DNA of 64,000 nt, taken from positions 269,580,392 through 269,644,391 of the forward strand of contig NC_090323.1 in the NCBI RefSeq assembly GCF_040869045.1, read 5' to 3'. Positions 24,601 to 36,600 of the stretch are shown piece by piece. Within the stretch, counting starts at the first letter, position 1. Every line of letters begins with the position of its first letter. The notes beneath the pieces are model-generated. The model ran no database searches. It was not told where the DNA came from and was given only the letters and a program-made list of their open reading frames with translations. The DNA is from Eurosta solidaginis (Eukaryota; Arthropoda; Insecta; Diptera; Tephritidae). A program made the translations under genes and the position numbers.

Positions 24601-27600
24601 TGGGTGAGACCAGGTTGGAAGCCAAGTCGATCCAGCATGTGGATAAGCAATGAATGGGAAATTTTGTCAAATGCTTTACTGAATTCAGTGTAAATAAGCT
24701 CGGTGGGAAGATTTTCTCTAAATCCAATAGAAACATGAGTTGTGAATTCAAGTAGGTTGGTAATGGTAGATTTGCCTTTACATAATCCATGTTGAGAGTC
24801 TGCAATCAATGTAGAAATGGAAAATGTTAGCTGATTGGTAATAATGGCTTCAAATACATTTGGGATGGCAGAGAATTTTGCAATTCCTCGATAACTTTCT
24901 ACACATGACCTACTGCCGTTTTTGTGTGGGGGGGGGGGGGGGGGGGGGGGTATTAGAAAAGATTCCTTCCAAGCAGCAGGAAAAACTCTATGTTTTGGGG
25001 AAATGTTGAATAAATCAGTTAGGGGCTGATAAATGTGTTCTGAGCATATTTTGAGAAAATATGTGGGAATTACAAAGCAAAGCAACATCAAAATTTTAGA
25101 AATAAGATTTTTCAATTAGAAGAAAATTTTTCTAAGCGGGGTCGCCCCTCGGCAGTGTTTGGCAAGCACTCCGGGTGTATTTCTGCCATGAAAAGCTCTC
25201 AGTGAAAACTCATCTGCTTTGCAGATGCCGTTCGGAGTCGGCATAAAACATGTAGGTCCCGTCCGGCCAATTTGTAGGGAAAATCAAGAGGAGCACGACA
25301 CAAATTGGAAGAGAATCTCGGCCTTAGATCTCTTCGGAGGTTATCGCGCCTTACATTTATTTATTTTTTTATGTGGGAATTAGGTCAGGACCGTATTTAT
25401 AAGATTCCTTCAAAAAGTTAAATATGTAAGAACCTCTTCTGGGGATATTTATGGAATATTAATTGCGTTAAGTGAGTTGAGTTGATGCGGGTATTCACTA
25501 GACAAAGAAATTAATTCAGCGGAATAGTTAGATTTGAAAAATTGTGCAAATAAGTTAGCAATAACTTGATCGTCGCTAGAGAAATCATCACGGTATTTTA
25601 TGCCAGAAGGAAAGCCTTTAACCCTACGTTTAGAGTTCACGAAATCATAGAAAATTTCGGATTGCAAGTTATATTCTTTTTCATGGCACAGAGATAGGTG
25701 TTGTAACACTTTTTATTTAATTCAAAATATTTATGAAGCAATATAGATTATTTCAAGTAGTCGGAGTGTGAACCCATCTTCTTGTACAGCTTGAAGGAAC
25801 GCGATTTTTTTTTTAAAGATTTCAGTTCTTTGGTGTACCGTATTTGGACTATTTTAGTGGAAACACTTTTACGCTTAGGTACATGTCTTTCCCGAATAGC
25901 GTGAATGATGGCATTGAAGTCAGAAACGTTTTTGTCATTATCTGCTTGGTATTTGGGCCAAACTATTGTAGATAAAATTTGGTTGAGTTTATTAAAATTA
26001 GCCTTCGCGAATTCGAATTAATTATAATTTTTTTAAAAGTATTTTGTATTTTGCCCAACATCCCATTCATTCCATTGAAGTGGTTTTATTCAAATTTTTG
26101 GTAGAACGAGTTGAAGAAGGATCTTATTTAACACGCTTACATTAGCTTCACTTGTATGTTTGTATGAATCTCTTTTATACTAAAACAAATAAAAAATTTT
26201 AAAATAGGGCGTGACGGCGGGATGGTCTTGAAGGTTCTCGTTCCCGAGATGATCGGACTTGTACCCTCATGGCGCTTGTTACTTCCATCTCCACCTACAT
26301 CACCCAAATCAGCGCAAAACTGTTAGGCCAATGCCTCCACGCTTAACTTGAGATATGCACACAGCTGTTCAGCTAACATCAACAGAAACGGTAAACTTTG
26401 AAATAAAAGCAATATTAAACATAAGAAATAAGCAACAATAAGCTCATATCGCGTGAACACTGCGAATACAGGTTTCGATTATTGATTCCAATAGTCAATT
26501 TTAAAGATCTAACATGCGCGATGTTTCGCCATTTATATATTTACAGCTGTTTTTTCGCATTTCACTTGACAACGAGTTTGTCGCCGTTTCAACATTTTTT
26601 TTTCAAATTTGCTTCTTTATTCTTGATTTTTTTCCTATTCTGCTATTTTATTGCTAAATTTAATTTAATTAAAAATAGTTTTTTTGCACCTGTTTGCAAA
26701 CAAAAAAATTTAAATAAATTAAGCAGCGCAGGAACATAAACATTTGCATGTCCTAACTTTTTTTCTTTGCACTCAAAAAAAAAGGAAAGAAAATTGCGCC
26801 AAGGAAAAGTAAAGCGCGCTAAAAGTTTCAACTCGAGAGGACGCGCACCAGCGACCATCCACCGGATCTATCTATATCCGACAATGGACTATCAACGACT
26901 ATAGCACTCTTCAAAGCCTACGCGGAGTGGCTTATTGGCTACTATAACAACAGGCATATCTGTTTTTTTTTTTTCTTTTGACATTTGGTTTAAATAAAAT
27001 AAACAAATTTACGCAAAATATTCGAAAGAGCGACACAGAAAATTATTTACATTAAACTCGAAAAAAAAAAATAATCGAAATAAAAATAAATAAAACTTGA
27101 ATAATGTATACTTTTTGCCAATACCGACGCCATCGAGGCGACAGATATGTAAATAAAAAAATGCTCTTTATTTTTAAACATTCCGATTGTTAGTTTATTT
27201 CGATTTTGTTTGTTATGTCTACGCCGCACAGAGTAGTCTGGTTTTTTTTTTTAGTATTTTTGTTGATGACCAGCTGACGGACTGGCGCGCATCACAGCGA
27301 CAATTCTTGGCAAGTTAACACTGCAAAATAAACAAACCAAAAAATCAATGAATTGAGCACCCGCTTGCCCGTTGGATCACCTGTCAAGCAAGTGTTGCTG
27401 GCATTTCTTTTCGATTTTTTAAACGGTTTTATTTTTTATAATTTTTTTTTTTATTTTACCTTTCTTATGTTAATCTTTATATAAGTTAGTTTAAAGCAAT
27501 TTCTACATAAGTTTATGAGTGTGCCGACGTTATGCTAAAATATGGTATCCGCCGACTAGAAGAGGCGAGCCACCCATCAGAAGAAAAGTTTGCGATTCGC

Positions 27601-30600
27601 ACAAATTTCAGTTGTAAATTTTTATGCGTATTTTTTTGTTTTGAGTTTGTGAATCTTCTTGTTTGCTGTGTTTTTTCGTCTGCTTCTTATGTCATTGTAC
27701 AAAGATTGTAACATTTTTGTTGTTGTTTCTGACCATAGAAACATGTCATCGCTTAAGAATGCGTTCAGCGGAAATCTCATTCAATTGCTTAAAAAGTGTG
27801 GAGCGCAACAACAATCGTCATAATAGCACCATGTCACAACAAATAACGGTAAATATTGATATGCGATTGCTAGTCGAGGCATCCCTGTAAAAAATCGCAT
27901 GCGACTAGTCTTAAACGGATTCCTTTTTATAAAGTACAGTAAAAACTTTTAATAATTTGAATGAAGAAAAATCTAAAACACCCTTGCCAATAGAGAAACT
28001 ATAACTTGCTCTTTGTTAGACAAAAATTAATTGTATACACTGAAAGAAAAATACTGGTAAAATCAACCGAAATACGGGTCAATTCAACCGAAATTACTGT
28101 TAATATTTATCCATCGCAACAAGATGTTGAATCAACTGCGCACAAATCGTTGATTCGTAATTGACCGTTTTAGTAGTCAAATGAACAAAAAAAGTTGTTG
28201 CGACAGCTTTGTACGAAAGTACCTATGTTACCATATAAATAAATAAATGTAAGGCGCGATAACCTCCGAAGAGATCTAAGGCCTCGCTTCTCTTCCAATT
28301 TGCGTCGTGCTCCTCTCGATTTTCCCTACAAATTGGCCGGACGAGACCTACATGTTTTATGCCGACTCCGAACGGCATCTGCAAGGCAGATGAGTTGTTG
28401 TTGTAGCGATAAGGTTGCTCCCCGAAGACTTTGGGGAGTGTTATCGATGTGATGGTCCTTTGTCGGATACAGATCCGGTACGTTCCGGTACCACAGCACC
28501 ATTAAGGTGCTAGCCCGACCATCTCGGGAACGATTTATGTGGCCACATTAAACCTTCAGGCCATTCCCTCCCTCCCCACCCCAAGTTCCATAAGGTGGCA
28601 GATGAGTCTTCACTGAGAGCTTTTCATGGCAGAAATACACTCGGAGAAAAATTTTCTTCTAATTGAAACAACTTATTTCTAAAATTTTGGTGTTGCTTTG
28701 CCCGGGGTGCGAACCCAGGGCATACGGTGTGGCAGGTGGAGCACGTTACCATCACACCACGGTGGCACTTACTAACCGAACGTCAATTCGGCTTACATCA
28801 AATATGCTGGCACACATTAAACATTATACACTTTATTATTTTGTTTTATTAAACGCACTTTCACCAAATTTTATATTTTGTAATTTATTTAATTTATAGT
28901 TTTCAACTTCGCTTTGCAAATAGAAATGAAAATAGTAGTCACAAAACTGATTCTCAATTCTTTCAGTTGCAGCTCAGCTCATTCGCAATATCTTCTCTCG
29001 CATGTAGTTGCCACACTTGATTGTTTCGAACAAAACTTGTATAAATGTTTGATATAACATTTTAATAGAGAACTTGTAACTTATAGAAAAGTAAAGAATC
29101 AAATCGCTAGATGGCAATTCAACACCAGAGTAACTTTACATGTAATTCGGCAAGTTTAATTTTTGTAACACTTTAAGTTGAAACGATTCCAAAACAACTC
29201 AAACTTTTATTTTGTCGGAAACATCAGCATTAAACAAGTAAGGAAAGCTAAGTTCGGGTGTAACCGAACATTACATACTCAGCTGAGAGCTTTGGAGACA
29301 AAAATAAGGGAAAATCACCATTTAGCAAAATGAACCTAAGGTAACCCTGGAATGTGTTTGTATGACATGGGTATAAAATGGAAGGTATTAATGAGTATTT
29401 TAAAAGGGAATGGGCCTTAGTTCTATAGGTGGACGCTTTTTCGAGATATCGCCATAAAGGTGGACCAGGGGTGGCTCTAGAATGCGTTTGTACGATATGG
29501 GTATCAAATGAAAGGTGTTAATGATTATTTAAAACGTAGTGGGCCTTAGTTCTATAGGTGGACGCCTTTTCGAGATATCGCAATAAGGGTGGACCAGGGG
29601 TGACTCTGGAATGTGTTTGCATGATATGGGTATCAAATTAAAAGTATTAATGAGGGTTTTAAAAGGGATTAGCCCTTAGTTGTATATGTGAAGGCATTTT
29701 CGAGACATCGACCAAAATGTGGACCAGGGTGACCCAAAACATCTTCTGTCGGGTACCGCTAATATGTCATACCACGAACAGTATTCCTGCCAAGATTCCA
29801 AGGGCTTTTGATTTCGCCCTGCAGAACATTTTCATTTTCTTCTACTTAATATGGTAGGTGTCACACCCATTTTGCAAAGTTTTTTCTAAAGTTATATGTT
29901 GCGTCAAAAACCCAATCCAATTACCATGTTTCATCGCTTTTTTCATATTTGGTACAGAATTATGGCATTTTTCGTAATTTTCGATATCGGAAAAGTGGGC
30001 GTGGTCATAGTCGGATTTCGGCCATATTTTATACCAAGATAAAGTGACTTCAGATAAGTACGTGAACTAAGTTTAGTTAAGATATATCGTTTTTTGCGGA
30101 AGGACAGGCGGTCGACTGTGTATAAAACTAGGCGTGGCTTCAACCGATTTCGCCCATTTTCACAGAAAGCAGTTATCGTCATAGAATCAATGTCCCTACC
30201 AAATTTCACAAGGATTGGTAAATTTTTGTTCGACTTATGGCATTAAAAGTATTCTAGACGAATTAAATGAAAAAGGGCGGAGTTACGCCTATTTTGAAAT
30301 TTTCTTTTATCCTTGTATTTTGTTGCACCATATCATTACTGGAGTCGAATGTTGACATAATTTACTTTTCTACTGTAAAGATATTAAATTTTTTGTTAAA
30401 ATTTGACTTAATTTTTTTTTTTTTAAAAGTGGGCGTGTTCGTCATCCGATTTCGCTAATTTTTATTTAGCACACATATAGTAATGGGAGTAACGTGTCTA
30501 CGAAATTTCATCATGATATCTTCAACGACTGCCAAATTACTGCTTGCAAAACTTTTAAATTACTTTTAAAAGTGGGCGGTGCCACGCCCATTGTCTAAAA

Positions 30601-33600
30601 TTTTTCTAATTTTCTATTTTGCGTCATAAGTTCAACGCACCTACCAAGTTTCATCGTTTTATCCGTCTTTGGTAATGAATTATCGCACTTTTTCGGTTTT
30701 TCGAAATTTTCGATATCGAAAAAGTGGGCGTGGTTGTAGTCGATAAATAGGTGTCCCGGATCTCCTAATTTTTTGCACAGTAAATTCAAAAAATGGTTTT
30801 TTGTTTTGTATTGATAACTGAAAAACTAGTTTTTTCTTGTTTTCCCATTTTGTGTTTTTTCGATGGTGGTTTTCTTATTTTGGTAAGTGGCACGCACCAT
30901 CGTCATAAGTACAAAGTAGAGAGCGCGGTGAGCGTAAAATTCTCTTTGAAATTTGCTCATGTATTGACTGTTGATCGCTGTTGAAATGACCAGTGAGATC
31001 AGTTGTGTTAAAGGAAAAATCAGTTAGATTAACCAGGAATCTGTCAATTTTACAGAATTTTGTTAACTTAAGAGCGACAGAAGAGAACTTCTGTTGAAAT
31101 GACTAAACTAATGTGTTCGTTTGACAAAGAACTCGGTCGAATTAACCGTAATTCGATTAATTTCACCGAATCTCCGTTAAGTCAAGAACAACAGAACCGA
31201 TTTGTTGATTTTACTAGCACCACTTCTTTCAGTGTACAAAATTCATAGAACTCGAAAAATTTTCTCGAGTTTTTTCAAAAACATTTTTGAGGTTGGTTTG
31301 CATAGTTTCAGTACAACGTTGATAGGCATTTTTTTCTTAAAATGTCGAGAATAAGAAGGAAAATTTGATAGAAATTGTCCCTGCTATTTTTTCTTCGCTG
31401 ATGTAGGTTCGTATACAAAATGATGTCAATTAAAGCTAAGTACATTGGTGCTTTATCGGTAACCGTATCGGTAACCTTATAACAACTGATTCGACCAACC
31501 TTATGAGAATCAATGCAATCGATTATTGGTGCCGCTAAGGTCTTAACCGTATCGTAGCCAACCAATTGGGTTTTGGTTTACCGTCGTAACGATAAACAGC
31601 TGATTACGTTAGGGATACGGATACAGCGATACGACATACGGCACCAATGACTCCGGCTTAAGTCTATTTAACGGGACATGCTTGAAGAAAGGGACTCAGT
31701 TAAGCGATCAAAAGTGGACATTTTCGAACTAGTCCGGTACACATCTCGCCTTTATCGAATTGTTCATAGGGATTAAACGCACAGTAAAAAGAGCTACATA
31801 AACAACACTAATTCATAAATTTCATAAAAGAAATGATTTATGAAAAGCTTATAAAGCTTATCGATATTTTTTTTAATCAAAACGAAGTTTTTTGAACAAA
31901 CAAATAAAGAATAGCTTGAAAAAAAAAATAAGCTGATTTGTTTCTAAAACAGAAAATTTAAAGCGCTAAATGAAAATTTGTATTTGCTAAAGTGCAAGGT
32001 ACTTCGTTATAAGAATTTTATTGCTTCTTCTCAGACTATGTAAACTTAATTACGCAACAAGTAGGATGCTTCACACTGACTCCCTTCAACTAAATACGCT
32101 CATTATACATATTTTATATTTGTTATCAATTTTATTGGCGTTAAAAAGGTATTTATACTGGAAAGTAGACCCCGCCGCCGCCAATTCTTATGTACTCATA
32201 TGCGCTACTTTATAGCTCGTCTGGGCACTTAAACGTTGTTAACTGTTACTCAAACAGTGCTGAGTGCGGTCAGCAAAAACAGTAAAATAAAAACAGTTCT
32301 CTTGTGGAATATATGGACACAGTTGGGAACATAAACCTTTAGCGACAATGGCGCTCACTTCCTCCTCCACGTTATAAAGCCTGAATGCAGGTTTCTGTCT
32401 GTCTATCTGTAGAGGTTCGCGCTCATATAAATTATTATTTTTTAATTTGTGTTGGTATTCTATTTTGTTTTGTTTACTTTATATCCAAATACAGTCGAAC
32501 GTTCTTTATTATAACCGCTTGTGTCGTTGTAGTTTTTATAAGCTGCTTTTTGTAGGTATTTGTTTTCGCGTTTTATGTTTATAGTTTCTTTTTAATTTTG
32601 CATAAGGTTCAAGTACGAAATTGCTTTTTTATTTTCGGAAACACCAGCATTTTTTCACTAACCAATACCATCAATGCAAACTACCGGGGCTCATTTAGTC
32701 CCAAACACTGTTTATTTAGCCGTTCAATGCCACCAATTACTCATAGGCAATGGTTTTAATATTCTCAAAGTGTTTACTGCGGTGACCGCTTTTGCGGTGC
32801 GACGTGGCGACAATTGCGGTGACGAGGGCGATGACGCAAGGGATGTGTCTGGGTTATTCTTTTGGGACCGGCCAAACAGCTTATGCGCTACATACATACA
32901 TCCGAGCCGCATGATTCTTCTTTTGTGTAGAATAAATACACAAACCTTTCAACATGTTTACGTAAAAACGCAACGATCACTGTGCAAAAAAAGTGGAGTC
33001 AACAATCTTGCTAAACGGTTAATGAACGACCAGCTAGACTTATATTGGGTAACCTTGAACTCCGATGTTTGTTCTGCAATGTTTAAAGAACACAAATATT
33101 GATTCATATAACGAACGAAAGCGCGCCAATTAGATCACGAAGACAGCGACAGCGGTGCAGTATAAGATTTTGTGCTAATTGATGCACTCACACTCAGTAC
33201 CACATTTGCCCCAAAGCCAAGCATTTGGAGGGTGGAGGAATGTAAATTAAATTAATTGCTCATATATGTATGTAAATTGCAAGGTGCTTTATCAATAACG
33301 GTCCACGCCGATGAACTCATCAAATATGCGCGCTGAAAATACAGTGGGAGCGCGCATATGTGTATTATAACGGTCATTGGCCCGCCTATCACTGGAATTC
33401 TGGGTTGGCGCGTGGCTTGCAACAGCAGCGAAAATTAAATTTGACATTTCAGCATGTCATCAGATTGTCCAGTAAACATATTTACCTAAGTATACGTGCT
33501 CAATACAAACAACTTGCACTCCCTAGCGGAACAAACGTAAACACTGACGTCGAAGAAAGTCAACATGCAGCGCCCAGGGAAGCGAGTAGGAGGAAGTGGG

Positions 33601-36600
33601 TGTATAGTGATAATTACTTTATGCTGAAACTCGGCAAATATTTGGGCACTCCACCGGTCCTACCTACATATGCATCATCAGCAACTTTCAAGTTGTACGC
33701 AAAATTTTGTGCCATGCAATACAAATACCTAAGCAGACAATAAATTGCAGGCGTTTTGTTTTTGCATTCACAGCGCTTTTATGCACGCGCGCTTTAATAA
33801 TAAAAAAAAATTAAAATATATAAAATTTATTGAGGTCGTTTGCATTTTTTCGATTGACACATGTAATAAATGATAGCAACAACAATGACAAATTAAAAAT
33901 ATGTAGCTCATCAGTTACAAAGTGCAACACTGGCCGCCACTAAGAATAAAATTGGCCAAATAGTTCACTAATTGCAAGCTAAGTTTATGCAGCTTTTAAG
34001 CGCAGCAGGTTATGCGTCCTCTCACGCAAACTCTTGTAGATCTAACAAACATAGCTTTGAAATATTCTATTGCGCACGAGGCGAATAACCTCAAGAAAAT
34101 GCGCGCCAATTTCTCGTGTTCTCAAGCCAACACAAAAACACAGACGAACAAACTTTGATGGCGACAAAAGTGGACAAACACAAGAAGAATGCAGTTTCAA
34201 ACTGGCCAACTAAAGCAACAAATATTAAGCTGAATCAGTGGGAAACCAAAAGGAATGCTGTGGCAGCAACGGAAAAATAACGTGCAAAAGATGTGCAACG
34301 ATCTGTTCCAAGCTTCAAGCTGTTCCAATAAACAACATCATTATGCTGCTGTAGGAACAACAACAGCAATTGCAACAGAAGAATTAACAAAAAGAAATCA
34401 ACAACGCCAGAGAACAAGAAGTTATAGTATAAGAGCAATAAAAATCAAGTCGTTGTCATTCGCAATGGAATGCAATCCGACAACTTTTGGTTGCGCACGC
34501 GCAACCGTTGCTGCTCTTTTTTTAGTTGGACGATGACGCCTGCCGCAGTAACTTTGGCTAAAAATACTTAATGCCATGAAACTTGTTTCAACAACTATTC
34601 AAACCACAAAACAAGGCATAAACAAGAAGAAGTCGAGTGATGCTGCTGCTCCTGCTCTGCCATATAAATCGCAAAATATTCAGTCTCAATTTGTTTGTGT
34701 ATATGTGAGGCCGACGTGGTGTGATGGTAGTGTGCTCCGCCTATCACACCGCAGATGCTGCGTTCACGCCCCGGGCAAAGCAGCACCAAAATTTTATAAA
34801 CAATTTTATTCAATAAGAAGTAAATTTGTCTAAGCATCGGGGTCGCCCCTTGGCAGTGTTTGGCAAGCACCCGAGTGTGTTTCTGCCTTGATAAGCTTCT
34901 CAGTGAAAACTCACCTGCCTTGTAGATGCCATTCGGAGTCGGCATTAAGCAAGTAGGCCCGTCCCGTCAATTTGTAGGAAAACCTAAAAGTAGGACGACG
35001 AAAATTGGAAGAGAAGCTCGGCCTAACATCTCTTCGGAGGTTATTGCGCCTTACATTTATTTATTTATACGTAAATGCGTGTGTGAATACACTCAATAAA
35101 TAACCGCCAACATGGCCCACAAGAATTGAATGGCGGCGGATGACTGTGTTGCTGGGTTAAATGGTGTAAAAGCATGTGGTGAAAATGCATAACGATAAGA
35201 TCGAAAAAGACTGGTACTGGGACAATTTTTGCAAAAAAAAAATTAGAAGGAATTAGTACAAAAAGACGGCTAATCAGAAAATCGATTAGTGATGGAACAT
35301 GATTTATAATTTTTCAATGATTTATTGCTTAAGTAAGTCCTGGCTAGTGGATGTGCGTTTAATTGACTACCAGAAATGTTAATTAATCACAACTAAAATT
35401 GTTCTCCAAATTAATTAATTTTACTTTAGATTAATCAAATAGGAACTTCAGTTGATTTTATAATCGGGCTATAGTTCAAAGTAAATCAATTAGATATAAA
35501 GCTTTTGATTAACTTTTTCTGAAATCTTCTAATCAATATTAGTTTTGATCAGGTCTGTTCAAAAATGTGTATATTGAAGTGCAGATCACAATACAATATT
35601 ATATGTATACTGAAAAGTTTTTAAATTGACAAAAAAAAAAAGTATTTTAAATGTTTAAATTAAAAATTTTCTCAGTGCTACAATATTTTTGCAAATTTTT
35701 TGTCAATTTGTTAGTGTAAATTTGAATTTAATGTCGAAGTGCCTTGGCTTCATATGGGAGTGCTTTCTTTATACTTTCATATGAAATTTAGCCACTTTCA
35801 TATTAATCCAATTTCTATGTGAGGGCATATGGTAGTGCTATGGAATTTTTTATTTATATTCAAAGTGTGAATTTGTATCTTAAGGGTTAAGCAGCTATGG
35901 TTTTGACTAATGTACTAATGTACTAATTGATAAGCTAGCCAATGATTATAAACTGCATTGAATAAAGGAACAATTAAAACGTTTTGAACAACAATTTACA
36001 CTTTTCTTCAATTTCAGGGATCGACATTTTTGTAATTTGTTAGCTTATAATTAACTTTTCGCCATACAATCTAAGTTGAACAATCCTTGTTAACCAAATA
36101 TTGATGACAACTTGTGACTGATCGCACCTGTTGGATGGCAACTCATTAAAACAAGCAAACACCCCGAAGCGATAGCAAACTGCTTTCGGGAATTATAATC
36201 AATTGCCTACAATTTATATCGGTTTTACAAAAAGTTCGAAACATTGTTTTGTTGTTGTTGTAGTAGTAACTGTGAGGCTTATGGAAGTATAATCGATGAT
36301 CGCGCTCACTAAGTAGATCGGATGAAAAATATTAATATTCCAACGGAACATCAACAGTTACGGACATTATGCTCGATAAAAAAAGTATATTTATTAGGAC
36401 TTTGCACAACAAACGCCTATTTTTCATGTTTACGCTATGAGCTGCATAATAGTTTTCCCGTAACGCAGGCTAACGACATGCAAGATGATTTACTTCTTCC
36501 AGAGCGATGGATGACACAAATCCTAAGCTAGAAAAATGTGTTGACTTTACAACAACAAAAGCAGCTGTTATTTCAACACAAAATAATAAAGAGACAACAG

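Larger units (their letters stand above)
23690..26010 (-). mobile_element. Non-LTR retrotransposon (LINE) fragment, minus strand
   Basis: Pieces of one element lie in order: a region before the RT (25709-25449), reverse transcriptase (about 25060-24381), post-RT segment (24371-24147) and C-terminal segment (24025 to about 23690). A SINE at 25073-25370 and a 12-bp TSD interrupt it. The 5' end, with any ORF1 and most of the endonuclease, is not recognised. The Jockey/CR1-like group fits the motif style; exact clade unresolved. Confidence 0.85.
28038..31234. mobile_element. TA-flanked inverted-repeat element carrying nested insertions
   Basis: Left end CACTGAAAGAA, right end TTCTTTCAGTG; a second shared block TAAAATCAAC lies about 10 bases inside each. 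Subterminal repeats resembling AATTCAACCGAAAT recur on both sides. TA flanks both ends (28036-28037, 31235-31236). The interior is filled by a SINE (28215-28766) and a tandem-repeat element (29237-30745). What remains of the host element has no coding capacity. Superfamily unresolved. Confidence 0.65.

Noticed and set aside
28690..28766. tRNA-like sequence (also at 34709-34780 and 16455-16530)
   Set aside because: Each is joined to a SINE body and lacks a proper acceptor stem, so these are SINE promoter heads rather than tRNA genes.
32674..33102. 142-codon plus-strand open frame in Pdk1 intron 3
   Set aside because: No family resemblance, no splice or start context, and an overlapping open frame on the opposite strand; best treated as chance in a less A+T-rich patch.
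33360..33743. 127-codon plus-strand open frame
   Set aside because: No domain or homologue recognised and no splice context; probably chance.
34595..34945. 116-codon minus-strand open frame
   Set aside because: Translation of the SINE copy at 34709-35069 in reverse.
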